NCBI GenBank assembly: GCA_050248955.1
Contig: JBFWRK010000006.1
Coordinates: forward strand, 211,014 to 275,013
Direction: 5' to 3'
DNA length: 64,000 nucleotides
Source of the DNA: JBFWRK01 sp050248955
GTDB lineage: Bacteria; Actinomycetota; Acidimicrobiia; Acidimicrobiales; Ilumatobacteraceae
Within the stretch, counting starts at the first letter, position 1. The number at the start of each line of letters is the position of its first letter. Positions 8,767 to 17,136 of this stretch are shown piece after piece. The notes below the pieces were generated by a model that was not told the DNA's origin, did no database searches, and saw only the letters and a list, made by a program, of their open reading frames with translations. Position numbers and translations under genes: made by a program.

Positions 8767-8960
8767 GCAGACGAACTTAGCCCCATGGCCCGTGTCCGGA
8801 CGCTGCCTGCCAGGAGCTCGTCGATCCAGGGATGGCACCCGCCGCAGTCCGTTCCCGCACCACAGCGCGCGCCGATCTGCTCGATGTTCCCGGCTCCGTC
8901 GGCGACCGCTTCGCTGATGGTCTTCTCGGAGACGTGTCTGCACTGGCAGAGGATCGCCAT
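8763..8960 (-). CDS. bfd: bacterioferritin-associated ferredoxin
   Basis: 65-aa [2Fe-2S] protein that, in the characterised system, reduces the Bfr core through heme to release iron. C5-x-C7 and C39-x-x-C42 (TDCGGCHPW) match the Bfd ligand spacing; C33 is an extra cysteine. It is the first gene of the bfd-bfr pair. An IdeR/DtxR-like box covers the region immediately upstream of its ATG, consistent with iron control. Confidence 0.93.
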
Positions 8961-8962
8961 GA

Positions 8963-8980
8963 AGTTAAGATTGCCTAACG
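8963..8980 (-). promoter_or_regulatory. candidate IdeR/DtxR iron box upstream of bfd-bfr
   Basis: On the minus strand the bases TTAGGCAATCTTAACTT stand just upstream of the bfd ATG. They resemble the actinobacterial iron-box consensus TWAGGTWAGSCTWACCTWA, with the AGG and TWA half-site features kept on both sides. The placement against the start would suit either repression or activation. Confidence 0.55.
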
Positions 8981-9006
8981 AATCACGGGTTTGTCAACTT
9001 CGCCGT

Positions 9007-10188
9007 TCAGGGTGTGCCGATGATCACCGAGCCGTTGTGCCCGCCGAACCCGAAGTTGTTCGAGATCACCGGCCCGGGCTCCCAGGCGCGCGCGGCGCCG
9101 ATGACGAGATCGATCGTCATCCCCTCGGAGAGCGTCGTCGTGCCGGCGGTCGGCGGAATGAGGCGGTGCTCGATGGAGAGCAGCGCGGCGACGGCCTCCA
9201 GCGCGCCGGCGGCGCCGAGCGCATGGCCGGTGACTCCCTTCGTCGACACCACCGGCGGGCCGGGGTTGCCGAACACCTTCGCGATCGCGTCGGCCTCGGC
9301 GGCGTCGTTCAGCGGCGTCGAGGTGCCGTGCGCGTTGATCTGGCGGATGTCGGTGGCGTCCAGCTCGGCGTCGGCGAGCGCGAGCTCCATGCAGGTGACG
9401 GCGCCGGCGCCGCCGGGCGAGGGGGCCGTGATGTGGTGGGCGTCGGCGTTGCTCGCCGCACCCAGGATCTCGCCGTAGATGGTGGCGCCACGGGCGAGCG
9501 CCATCTCGCGCTCCTCGAGCACGAGCACACCGGCTCCTTCGCCGAGGACGAACCCGTCCCGCTCGACGTCGAACGGGCGCGAACGTCCGCTCGACGACAT
9601 CGCGGTCATGTTCGTGAACCCGGCCACCGACGTCGGCGTCGCCGCGGTCTCGGCGCCGCCGCTCACGACGACATCGGCGAGGCCCCAGGCGATCGTCCTC
9701 GCCGCGTAGCCGATCGCGTGCGTCGAGGCGGCGCACGCCGTGCAGATCGTCTCGTTCGGGCCTTGCAGTCCGTAGCGCATGGAGATCGATGCGCCGGAGG
9801 CGTTCGCCATCATCATCGGGACGAGGAACGGCGAGACCCGCCGATCGCCGCGCTCGATCCGGATCTGCACCTGCTCCTCGAGCGCGTGCAGGCCGCCGAC
9901 GCCGGTTCCGAAGATCACACCCTTGCGACCGGGAGCCGCCGTGAGCTCGCCGGCATGCTCGAACGCCTCGGCCGCGGCCGCGAGCGCGAACTGCTGCACC
10001 CGGTCGGCCCGGCGGGCTTCCTTCGGGCTGTCGAACCATGGTGAGGGATCCCAGTCGGGGATGACGGACACGCTCGAACCCGACACCGCGGGACCGAGGA
10101 GGCCTTGCCAGAAGGCTGCCTTCCCGATCCCCGACGGCGCGACGACACCGAACCCCGTGACGACAACTCGACGGCCGGCCCCGCGCAT
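9007..10188 (-). CDS. fabF: beta-ketoacyl-ACP synthase II
   Basis: Elongating condensing enzyme of type II fatty-acid synthesis, 393 aa. The Cys-His-His triad is visible: C152 in ICTACAAST, H287 in INAHGTST and H322 in GVTGHALGAAG. RVVVTGFGVVAPSGIG is a typical N-terminus. It is the last gene of the fabD-fabH-fabG-acpP-fabF cluster and overlaps the acpP stop by 1 nt. A KasA/KasB-like role in longer-chain synthesis is possible, but a single copy is seen here. Confidence 0.95.
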   Translation of the reverse strand: MRGAGRRVVVTGFGVVAPSGIGKAAFWQGLLGPAVSGSSVSVIPDWDPSPWFDSPKEARRADRVQQFALAAAAEAFEHAGELTAAPGRKGVIFGTGVGGLHALEEQVQIRIERGDRRVSPFLVPMMMANASGASISMRYGLQGPNETICTACAASTHAIGYAARTIAWGLADVVVSGGAETAATPTSVAGFTNMTAMSSSGRSRPFDVERDGFVLGEGAGVLVLEEREMALARGATIYGEILGAASNADAHHITAPSPGGAGAVTCMELALADAELDATDIRQINAHGTSTPLNDAAEADAIAKVFGNPGPPVVSTKGVTGHALGAAGALEAVAALLSIEHRLIPPTAGTTTLSEGMTIDLVIGAARAWEPGPVISNNFGFGGHNGSVIIGTP

Positions 10189-10424
10189 CAGAGCTTCGAC
10201 GTGACCAGGTCGTACGCCTGGCCGACGGTTTCGACGCCTTCGAGGTCCTCTTCGGGAACCTCGACGCCGAACTCCTCCTCGAGCGCCATCACGAGCTCGA
10301 CGAGGTCGAGGCTGTCGGCGTCGAGATCGTCGCCGAACTTGGCTTCCGGCACGACCTTGCCCTCATCGACGCTCAGCACCTCGACGGCGCACTTGCGGAA
10401 GCGAGCGAACAACTCCTGGTCCAC
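10188..10424 (-). CDS. acpP: acyl carrier protein
   Basis: 78-aa carrier whose S38 in DADSLDLVELVM is the 4'-phosphopantetheine site. The length and the acidic helix II (VMALEEEFGVEVPEEDLEG) fit AcpP. The start is GTG at 10424, 49 nt downstream of fabG, with GGAGATC upstream. It adjoins fabF by a 1-nt overlap and sits in a complete fatty-acid gene cluster, so it is the primary ACP rather than a polyketide ACP. Confidence 0.95.
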   Translation of the reverse strand: MDQELFARFRKCAVEVLSVDEGKVVPEAKFGDDLDADSLDLVELVMALEEEFGVEVPEEDLEGVETVGQAYDLVTSKL

Positions 10425-10473
10425 GGGGATCTCCTTGTTGTGTCAGTGGTCAGAACGTAGCGACCCGGGAGGG

Positions 10474-11244
10474 TCAGTGCCCCATGCCGAGGCCGCCGTC
10501 GACCGGTACGACGGCACCCGTGATGTAGGCGGCATCGGGCGAGGCGAGGAACGCCACGACGCCGGCGATCTCGTCGGCGGTGGCCATGCGGCCGAGCGGG
10601 ACGGCGGCGGTGAGCTCGTTGAGTCGCTTCTCGCCGAGCGTGGCCGTCATGTCGGTCTCGACCGGACCGGGCGCGACGACGTTCACGGTGATGCTCCTCG
10701 ACCCGAGCTCTCGGGCCAGTGATCGGGCGAGACCGACGAGCCCCGCCTTCGACGCCGCGTAGTTCGCCTGGCCGGCGGAACCGAGCAGCGCGACGACCGA
10801 CGACATGAACACGATGCGGCCCTTGCGGGCGCGCAGCATGCCCTGCGTGGCGCGCTTGGCGACCCGGTACGCCGCGACGAGGTTGGCGTCGACGACGCTC
10901 GCGAAGTCGTCCTCGCTCATCCGCAGCAGGAGCGTGTCCTTCGTGATGCCGGCGTTCGAGACGAGCACCTCGACCGGCCCGAGCTCGGCTTCGATGGTGC
11001 TGAACGCGGCGTCGACGTCCGCCACGGACGTGACGTCGCACTTCACGCCGAACAGCCCGTCCGGTGGCGGGCTCGAGTGGTACGTCACGGCGACACGGTC
11101 GCCGAGCGCGGCGAACCGACGCGCACACGCGAGGCCGATGCCCCGCGAGCCGCCGGTCACGAGGACGACGCGACCGTGCTCGCCACTGTCGGCCGCTCGG
11201 GCAGGCGCGCTGCGCTCGCTCGACGGCGTCCCGCTGTCGGTCAC
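10474..11244 (-). CDS. fabG: 3-oxoacyl-ACP reductase
   Basis: NADPH-dependent SDR, 256 aa. T30-GGSRGIG is the cofactor loop, VSNAGIT replaces the common NNAG motif, and S149-Y162-K166 form the catalytic triad (YAASK). The first 24 residues form a hydrophilic N-terminal extension. The GTG start overlaps the fabH stop (GTGA), which supports this start and coupled translation. Its closest role is the reduction step between FabH/FabF and the dehydratase. Confidence 0.94.
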   Translation of the reverse strand: MTDSGTPSSERSAPARAADSGEHGRVVLVTGGSRGIGLACARRFAALGDRVAVTYHSSPPPDGLFGVKCDVTSVADVDAAFSTIEAELGPVEVLVSNAGITKDTLLLRMSEDDFASVVDANLVAAYRVAKRATQGMLRARKGRIVFMSSVVALLGSAGQANYAASKAGLVGLARSLARELGSRSITVNVVAPGPVETDMTATLGEKRLNELTAAVPLGRMATADEIAGVVAFLASPDAAYITGAVVPVDGGLGMGH

Positions 11245-12197
11245 GCTTCGTCGCCGCCCCAGCGGAGGATCGCACTCGCCGCCGTCATGCCGGCGCCGAA
11301 CCCGACGAGCAGCACGAGGTCGCCGTTCTCGACGCGTCCGGCCTCCAGCCCTGCCGCGAGTGCGAGCGGGATCGAGGCCGACGACGTGTTGCCGGTCTCC
11401 TGGAGCACGGTCGACACGCGCTCCATGGGAAGGCCCAGCCGGCGGCAGGCGGCGTCGATGATCCGGATGTTCGCCTGGTGCGGCACGACGAGCTTGATCT
11501 GATCGGCGTCGACGCCGGCGGCCTTCAGCGACTTCTCCGCCGAGTCGACCATGATCCGCACGGCGCGCCGGAACACCTCTTTGCCGTCCATGTGGAGGTA
11601 CTCACCGATGTCGCAGTAGAGGAACCGCTCCGCCGAGCCGTCGGCGTCGAGATCCCACCCGAGCAGCTGGCCCGGTCCGTCCACCGCTTCGATCACGACC
11701 GCGCCCGAGCCGTCGGCGAAGAGGATCGCAGTGTTGCGGTCGTCCCAGTCGGTGATGCGGGCGAGCGTGTCGGTCCCGATCACGAGGATCTTCTCCGCGC
11801 CCATCGCGATCATGCCGTGGGCCTGGACCAGCGCGTAGACGAAGCCCGAGCAGGCGGCGTTGATGTCGTGGGCACCGCAGCGCATGCCGAGCTCGACCTG
11901 CACGGTGGCCGAGGTCGCCGGCACGGTCCGGTCGGGCGTGGTCGTCGCGAGGATCAGCTGATCGATCTCGAGCGGATCGAGGCCGGCCATGTCGATCGCC
12001 TTGCGCCCCGACTCGATCGAGAGCCCGGCAGTCGTGCCACCGACGTGGCGGCGCTCGATGCCGGTGCGCTCGCGGATCCACGCGTCGGAGGTGTCCATCG
12101 TGAGCGCGAGATCGTCGTTCGTGACGACCTTCGGAGGCAGGGCGGTGCCCCACCCGGTGACGACGGCGCCGCGGACGCCGGCGGGCATGGCGGGCAT
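11241..12197 (-). CDS. fabH: beta-ketoacyl-ACP synthase III
   Basis: Initiates fatty-acid synthesis by condensing a starter acyl-CoA with malonyl-ACP; 318 aa. The triad C116 (NAACSGF), H240 (VPHQANIRI) and N270 (ETGNTSSAS) is intact. A second Met four residues in could also serve as start. It starts directly after the fabD stop and overlaps fabG by 4 nt. Starter preference cannot be read from the sequence. Confidence 0.95.
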   Translation of the reverse strand: MPAMPAGVRGAVVTGWGTALPPKVVTNDDLALTMDTSDAWIRERTGIERRHVGGTTAGLSIESGRKAIDMAGLDPLEIDQLILATTTPDRTVPATSATVQVELGMRCGAHDINAACSGFVYALVQAHGMIAMGAEKILVIGTDTLARITDWDDRNTAILFADGSGAVVIEAVDGPGQLLGWDLDADGSAERFLYCDIGEYLHMDGKEVFRRAVRIMVDSAEKSLKAAGVDADQIKLVVPHQANIRIIDAACRRLGLPMERVSTVLQETGNTSSASIPLALAAGLEAGRVENGDLVLLVGFGAGMTAASAILRWGGDEA

Positions 12198-12198
12198 C

Positions 12199-13374
12199 TC
12201 AGACCGTCCTCAACCAGGCAATCGGCTGGCGACCGGTGATCCGTTCGCCTTCGACCGCGATGTAGCTCTGCACGATCCCGGCGAACGGCGAACGCACCTC
12301 CTGCTCGCCGACCATGCCGATCACGGTTCCGACCTCGATCATGGTTCCTCCTGAGATGTCTCCGACGGGAGTGAAGATGCCCGCGCCGGGACTGACGACG
12401 AGCCGTTCGACGGCGAAGAGGTGCTCACCTTCGAGCTGCGCCGGCGCCTTCGGCATCGTCGTGGCGATCCAGTCGAGGAGCCGGTTCAGCTCCTCCGGCG
12501 TGGCCACCGAGATCGTTCGCGCGGCGTCGACCGTGCGCTTCGCCATGCCCGTGAGGACGCCGCCCGGCCCGAGCTCGACGTAGTCGGTCACGCCCTCCTG
12601 CTGGAGCGCGAGCAGGCAGTGCTTCCAGCGCACGGGGCTCGAGAGCTGAGCCGACAGGAGGCTCGCCCAGTCGGCGCCGTTCGCGTGCGGGAGCGCGTCG
12701 ACGTTGGAGATCACGGACACCTCGGAGTCGCGAGGTGCGGCGTCGGCGATCGCCTTGCGGAGCCGATCTCGCGCGGGCGCCATGAACGGCGTGTGGAAGG
12801 CACCGGCGACCTGCAGCGGCATCACCTTCTTCGCACCGATCTCCTTGGCGACGATCGCCGCGGCGGCGACGCCTTCGGGTGAGCCGGCGATCACGACCTG
12901 GCCGGGCGCGTTGAAGTTCGCGACCCAGACCTCGCTGTCCGCCCGGCGGCAGGCGATCTCGACCTGGTCGTCGTCGAGGCCGAGCACGGCTGCCATCGTG
13001 CCCGGATTCTCGATGCCTGCGTCGTGCATCGCCTCGGCGCGCTCGCACACGAGACGGACGCCGTCGTCGAAGCTGAGCGCGCCGCAGGCTGTCAGCGCGG
13101 TGTACTCGCCGAGGCTGTGGCCAGCGCAGAAGCTCGGCTCGATGCCCAGCCGCTCGACGGCGTCGAGCACCATCAAGCTGGACACGAACGTCATCAGCTG
13201 GGCGTTGCGTGTGTCCTTGAGCTCCTCGGCGTCGGCGTCGAGCAGGAGTCGAGCGACATCACGCCCGCAGACCTCGGAAGCCTCGTCGACGAGCTCCCAG
13301 CTCTCGTGCTCGACCCATGGCCGACCCATGCCCGGCCGCTGAGAACCCTGGCCGGGGAACGTGAACGCAAGCAT
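12199..13374 (-). CDS. fabD: malonyl-CoA:ACP transacylase with a degenerate biotinyl-like C-terminal domain
   Basis: Residues 1-310 are a FabD acyltransferase that loads malonyl on ACP: FPGQGSQ at 6-12 and the nucleophile S87 in GHSLGEYTA. The 391-aa length is about 75 residues longer than standalone FabD. Residues 316-391 follow the biotinyl/lipoyl hammerhead pattern (VVSPGAGIFTPV, then IEVGTVIGMV, then VRSPFAGIVQSY, then GERITGRQPIAWL). The central EAMKM-like hairpin with the modified lysine is missing: GMV runs straight into GEQEVRSP. A Shine-Dalgarno AGGAGA lies upstream. It is first in the fab cluster. Confidence 0.92.
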   Translation of the reverse strand: MLAFTFPGQGSQRPGMGRPWVEHESWELVDEASEVCGRDVARLLLDADAEELKDTRNAQLMTFVSSLMVLDAVERLGIEPSFCAGHSLGEYTALTACGALSFDDGVRLVCERAEAMHDAGIENPGTMAAVLGLDDDQVEIACRRADSEVWVANFNAPGQVVIAGSPEGVAAAAIVAKEIGAKKVMPLQVAGAFHTPFMAPARDRLRKAIADAAPRDSEVSVISNVDALPHANGADWASLLSAQLSSPVRWKHCLLALQQEGVTDYVELGPGGVLTGMAKRTVDAARTISVATPEELNRLLDWIATTMPKAPAQLEGEHLFAVERLVVSPGAGIFTPVGDISGGTMIEVGTVIGMVGEQEVRSPFAGIVQSYIAVEGERITGRQPIAWLRTV

Positions 13375-13492
13375 CGACTCGATGGTCTCCTGTAGGTGGA
13401 CGATCCCCCTGGTGACGCCACGCTAACCGCTCCTTGCAGGCTTCCAATTGCTACCGAGTGGTAACACCGGGAGGACCGGAGGAGGGCGGCGC

Positions 13493-13498
13493 TAACCT
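13493..13498 (+). promoter_or_regulatory. -10 element of tRNA-Leu(CAA)
   Basis: TAACCT, 14 nt before the first tRNA base, in the intergenic region divergent from fabD. Confidence 0.45.
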
Positions 13499-13512
13499 CA
13501 CGCTCGCTGCTC

Positions 13513-13595
13513 GCCCGAGTGGCGGAATGGCAGACGCGACGGACTCAAAATCCGTTGTCCGAAAGGGCGTGTGGGTTCGAATCCCACCTCGGGCA
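13513..13595 (+). tRNA. tRNA-Leu (anticodon CAA)
   Basis: An 83-nt class II tRNA. The acceptor stem GCCCGAG pairs with CTCGGGC, followed by discriminator A. The anticodon stem ACGGA/TCCGT encloses loop CTCAAAA, with CAA at positions 34-36. A long variable arm follows, and the T arm is GTGGG-TTCGAAT-CCCAC. CCA is not encoded. It reads UUG codons. Confidence 0.95.
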
Positions 13596-13637
13596 CGTAG
13601 TACGGCCTCGACTGGCCTCCGCTTCGCTTCGGCGGCC

Positions 13638-14372
13638 TCAGGTCACGGCGACGTCGAGGAGGGCTCCGATGCCGTAGGTCACCGCCATCGCCAGGGCACC
13701 GCCGACCACCAGGCGGAGGACGGCCGGGAGCTTGGCCGAGCCGCCGAGGTGGGCGCTGAGCGCGCCGGTCAGCGTCAGTCCGAGCAGCACGCCGATGAAC
13801 GCGACCGGGATGCGCGCCGAGATCGGCGGCAGCAGGATCGCGACGAGCGGGAGCACCGCGCCGACGGTGAACGCAACGGCCGAGGACAACGCGGCGGCCC
13901 ACGGGTTGGCCAGCTCCTCCCGATCGATGCCGAGCTCGAGCGAGAGATGGGCAGCGAGCGCGTCGTGCTCCGTGAGCTCTTCGGCGACCTGCAGGGACGT
14001 CGCAGGGCTGAGCCCCCGCTGCTCCAGCAGCCCGACGAGCTCGGTCAGCTCTGCCGTCGGCATCTTCTCCAGCTCGCCGCGCTCTTTGAGCACGAGCGCC
14101 TTCTCGGTGTCGCGCTGGGTGCTCACGGACACGTATTCGCCCAACGCCATCGACACCCCGCCGGCGACCAGGCCGGCAACGCCGGCGGTCGCGATCGCCG
14201 TCGAGTCGGTGGTCGCGGCGGCGACGCCGATCACCAGACCGGCGGTGGAGACGATGCCGTCGTTGGCGCCGAGCACGCCGGCGCGCAGCCAGTTCAGCCT
14301 CGCCGAGACCGAGCCGGCGTGGGGCTCCTTGCGGTGGCCGCCGCCCGCCGCCCGTGCAGTGACGTCGGCCAT
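13638..14372 (-). CDS. VIT1/CCC1-family transporter
   Basis: Predicted membrane transporter for iron or manganese, 244 aa. LRAGVLGANDGIVSTAGLVIGVAAA is the hallmark first helix of this family, and GGVSMALGEYVSVSTQRDTEKA is the conserved second segment. A cytosolic charged stretch follows, then three more hydrophobic segments (AFTVGAVLPLVAIL, IPVAFIGVLLGLTL, LVVGGALAMAVTYGIG). The ATG at 14372 gives MADVTARA; longer frames overlap the MBL gene. It lies 14 nt downstream of the MBL gene, possibly in an operon. Confidence 0.88.
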   Translation of the reverse strand: MADVTARAAGGGHRKEPHAGSVSARLNWLRAGVLGANDGIVSTAGLVIGVAAATTDSTAIATAGVAGLVAGGVSMALGEYVSVSTQRDTEKALVLKERGELEKMPTAELTELVGLLEQRGLSPATSLQVAEELTEHDALAAHLSLELGIDREELANPWAAALSSAVAFTVGAVLPLVAILLPPISARIPVAFIGVLLGLTLTGALSAHLGGSAKLPAVLRLVVGGALAMAVTYGIGALLDVAVT

Positions 14373-14386
14373 CCTGGTCTCCTCGC

Positions 14387-15088
14387 TCAGGTCCAGTCGC
14401 TGCCGCGTTGGAGCAGCTCGACGATGAACGGATTGGTCACGCGCTCCCGGCCGACGGTCGTCGTCTGGCCGTGGCCCGGCAGGACCTGGGTCTCGTCGGC
14501 GAGCGGGAGGATCTTGCTGGCCATGGACTGCATGAGCGCCTCGAACGACCCTCCGGGTAGGTCGGTGCGCCCGATCGATCCCTGGAACAGGTGATCGCCC
14601 GAGAACAGGATCGGCGGCTGGCCGGCGATCTCGAGCGTGAAGCACACCGAGCCGCCCGTGTGCCCAGGTGTGTGCAGCGCCGTGAACGTCATGCCGGCAC
14701 CGCGGATCTTCTCACCGTCGTCGATGCCGTAGATCACCTCGGGCGGTCGCAGGTCGAGCCCGCCGAGGTAGGCGCCGAGCTGGCCGCTCGTGCCCAAGGG
14801 ATCCACCAGCATGTGGCGATCGGCGTCGTGGATCCGAACCTCGATCTCGCCACCTTCGTCGAGCCCGTGCACGAGCGAACCGACGCCACCGATGTGATCG
14901 ATGTGCCCGTGCGTGTTGAAGAGTGCGACGAGCTTCAGCCCGTGGTGCTCGAGGCGCTCGACGATGCGACCGGGATCCGGCGGCGCGTCGATCAGCACGG
15001 CCTCGCCGCCCGGGCCGTCGGGCGCGACGAGCCACGCGTTCGTCTGCGCGAGCCACAGCGGCATGCCCTCGATCAGGAGATCGCCCAT
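14387..15088 (-). CDS. metallo-beta-lactamase fold hydrolase (glyoxalase II-like)
   Basis: Cytosolic MBL-fold hydrolase, 233 aa. THGHIDHIGGV is the HxHxDH metal motif. HTPGHTGGSVCF, FSGDHLFQGSIGRTDLPGG and LPGHGQTTT supply the remaining ligands in the order of the hydroxyacylglutathione-hydrolase-like group. In an organism that seems to use mycothiol, the thiol substrate may differ; this is inference. The start at 15088 is supported by a -10 box 7 nt upstream. Confidence 0.88.
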   Translation of the reverse strand: MGDLLIEGMPLWLAQTNAWLVAPDGPGGEAVLIDAPPDPGRIVERLEHHGLKLVALFNTHGHIDHIGGVGSLVHGLDEGGEIEVRIHDADRHMLVDPLGTSGQLGAYLGGLDLRPPEVIYGIDDGEKIRGAGMTFTALHTPGHTGGSVCFTLEIAGQPPILFSGDHLFQGSIGRTDLPGGSFEALMQSMASKILPLADETQVLPGHGQTTTVGRERVTNPFIVELLQRGSDWT

Positions 15089-15095
15089 GTGGCCG

Positions 15096-15101
15096 AAGCT
15101 A
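15096..15101 (-). promoter_or_regulatory. -10 element of the MBL hydrolase gene
   Basis: TAGCTT on the minus strand with a 7-nt spacer to the ATG at 15088. It overlaps the 3' end of malQ. Confidence 0.45.
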
Positions 15102-16784
15102 CTGCGGCGGGGCTCCGGCGCCACCCCCGCTGAGCGCAGCCGCCGAACGAAGCGCGACCTCCGAGGCCTGCAGCGCCTCGAGCGTCAACGGCAGCGGGAT
15201 CCGCCAGTTCGGCCGCTCGACCGTCGTGCCCGGGACGTTCGGGCGCTCTTCGGCGAGCGCGAGATCGTCGAGCGTCGCCAGCTTGAGGACCGACGGTGCC
15301 CGCGCGAGTCCGGCGTGCGCGGCGACGACCACCTCCGCCTTCGACGCGCCGGCGTCCAGCTGCGTCAGGCCGCGCAGCCGCGTCAGCAGGATCGGGTCGC
15401 CGTCCGTGCCACCCCAGACGCCGGCGACCGTGGGCAGGTCGTGCGTGCTGAGCGTCGCGAGGGACGACTCCGGCCAGACGTCGGGCGCGTCGTCGGTGAA
15501 CCAGGCGACCTGCGTCCCGAGGATCCGGTAGCGCTGGAGCGTCTCGCGCACGCCGTCCTCGACGGTGCCGAGGTCCTCGCCGACGACGAACGCGCCGGCC
15601 CGGGTCGCTTCGAGGGCGAGGATCGAGAGCATCTCCTCGTAGTCGAACCGGACGTACGTGCCGCCGTGCGGGGTTGCCCCCGGCGGGATCCAGTACTGGC
15701 GGAACAACCCCATCACGTGGTCCATCCGCAGGCCCTGCAGCCCTCTCAGCGCGCCACGGATCGTGCGGATGAACGGCGCGTAGTGCGCCGCCCGCAGGCG
15801 CCACGGCACGAACGGCGGGAGCCCCCAGTTCTGGCCGGCCGGGTTGAACAGGTCCGGTGGCGCGCCGACGTTGCAGCCGCTCGCGATCACGTCGCGGAAC
15901 TCGTGCGCGTCGGCGCCACGGGGATCGAAGCCGATCGCGAGATCGCCGATGAGGGCGACGCCGGGCGCCGCGGCGCGCACTGCGGCGAGCTGCTGGTCGA
16001 CGCACCACTGCAGCCAGCGGTGGAAGTCAGCGTCACCGATGCCGTCGACCGACGCGCACCAGGTGGCCCAGCCGGCGAGCCCGTCGTCGTTCCGAGCAGT
16101 CGCCCAGGCCTGCCAGTCGGGCTCGCCGCGCCGGTCGGTGAACTCCGCTCGCAGCGCCGCCTGCTTGAGCCGCCACGTCTCGTCCCGATCGATGAGCGTG
16201 GGTCGGGACGGCGGTACGCCGGTGACGCGGAGGTGGAGTGGGTTGCGCCACACCCGGCTTGCCGGTGAGTAGGGGCTGTCGAGCTGCGGGAGCGCCGGTG
16301 ACGGCGCGTGGAGTGGGCTGAGCAGCACCGACGAACCGCCGACGGAGGCGACCCAGCGCGCGAGCACGGCGAGATCGCCGAGGTCGCCGATGCCCTGGCT
16401 CGCCTCGGACATGGTGGCGTACAGCTGGCTCGCCACGCCCCAACCGGGCGGCGCGGCCGGGCAGCGCTCAGGGGTGCAGACGAGCCGCGTCCGGGGGCCG
16501 CCGTCGACGGGTTCGAGGCGGTGGTAGCCGAGCGGCAACCCCTCAGGCAGCCGGTCCACGGTGCCGAGATCGGTGCCGTCCTCGAGCGTGAGCCGGCACG
16601 GCCCGTCGAGCCAGGACTGTGCGTCGGCACGGACGACCCAGAGTGGTTCGGTGGCGGCCGGCGAACCCATCGCCGTGCGCAGCGCGGCCCGCGTCTCGTC
16701 GGTCGTCGGGTGCCAGGTCCCGTGCACATCGTGGAACCCGTCGGTGATTCCCCACTCGTCGGTCCCTGGTGCGTTCGTGCTCAC
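15099..16784 (-). CDS. malQ: 4-alpha-glucanotransferase (GH77)
   Basis: Disproportionating enzyme of maltodextrin/glycogen metabolism, 561 aa from the GTG at 16784. GH77 marks are LRMDHVMGLFRQYWIPPG with the nucleophilic aspartate, VVGEDLGTVEDGV with the acid/base glutamate, and STHDLPTVAG near the C-terminus. The first ~130 residues form the actinobacterial N-terminal beta domain. A longer start at 16811 would overlap the divergent promoter. A CATGCT box sits 6 nt before the GTG. Confidence 0.92.
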   Translation of the reverse strand: MSTNAPGTDEWGITDGFHDVHGTWHPTTDETRAALRTAMGSPAATEPLWVVRADAQSWLDGPCRLTLEDGTDLGTVDRLPEGLPLGYHRLEPVDGGPRTRLVCTPERCPAAPPGWGVASQLYATMSEASQGIGDLGDLAVLARWVASVGGSSVLLSPLHAPSPALPQLDSPYSPASRVWRNPLHLRVTGVPPSRPTLIDRDETWRLKQAALRAEFTDRRGEPDWQAWATARNDDGLAGWATWCASVDGIGDADFHRWLQWCVDQQLAAVRAAAPGVALIGDLAIGFDPRGADAHEFRDVIASGCNVGAPPDLFNPAGQNWGLPPFVPWRLRAAHYAPFIRTIRGALRGLQGLRMDHVMGLFRQYWIPPGATPHGGTYVRFDYEEMLSILALEATRAGAFVVGEDLGTVEDGVRETLQRYRILGTQVAWFTDDAPDVWPESSLATLSTHDLPTVAGVWGGTDGDPILLTRLRGLTQLDAGASKAEVVVAAHAGLARAPSVLKLATLDDLALAEERPNVPGTTVERPNWRIPLPLTLEALQASEVALRSAAALSGGGAGAPPQ

Positions 16785-16806
16785 GGTCGAAGCATGCCAG
16801 CCCGCG

Positions 16807-16812
16807 TACACT
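16807..16812 (+). promoter_or_regulatory. -10 element of the coiled-coil gene
   Basis: TACACT, 7 nt before the ATG at 16820, in the divergent gap with malQ. Confidence 0.5.
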
Positions 16813-16819
16813 GCCGCGC

Positions 16820-17104
16820 ATGGGTGCCTGGCTGGTGAAGCGCCGATTGACCGGCGTCGCGCGGCGCCTGCGGTCGCTCCGCGAGGAGCTCGGCGTGCTC
16901 GACGAGCAGCTCCGCCACCTCACCGACGATGCCGACGACGCTCGTATACGCTCGCTCGTCTCCGAGAACCAGCTGGCTGAGCGAGACCACCGCGACGCTC
17001 AGCGCCATGCCGATGCGCAGGCCGCGCACCGCTCCAAGCTCGTCGCCAGGATCGCCGAGCTCGAACGCCGCCAGGACGAGCTGCTCGATCAGCTCGGCGC
17101 CTGA
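16820..17104 (+). CDS. small charged coiled-coil protein
   Basis: 94-aa protein of unknown function. After a basic start (GAWLVKRRLTGVARRL) it is almost wholly heptad-like helix rich in Arg, Glu, Asp and Leu, ending LVARIAELERRQDELLDQLGA. No membrane segment or motif is seen. It is the first gene of a plus-strand run leading into pdtaR and polA, with 32 nt to pdtaR. Confidence 0.7.
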   Translation: MGAWLVKRRLTGVARRLRSLREELGVLDEQLRHLTDDADDARIRSLVSENQLAERDHRDAQRHADAQAAHRSKLVARIAELERRQDELLDQLGA

Positions 17105-17136
17105 CCGCCCTCCACGATCGAGAGGACCGTGCTCCC

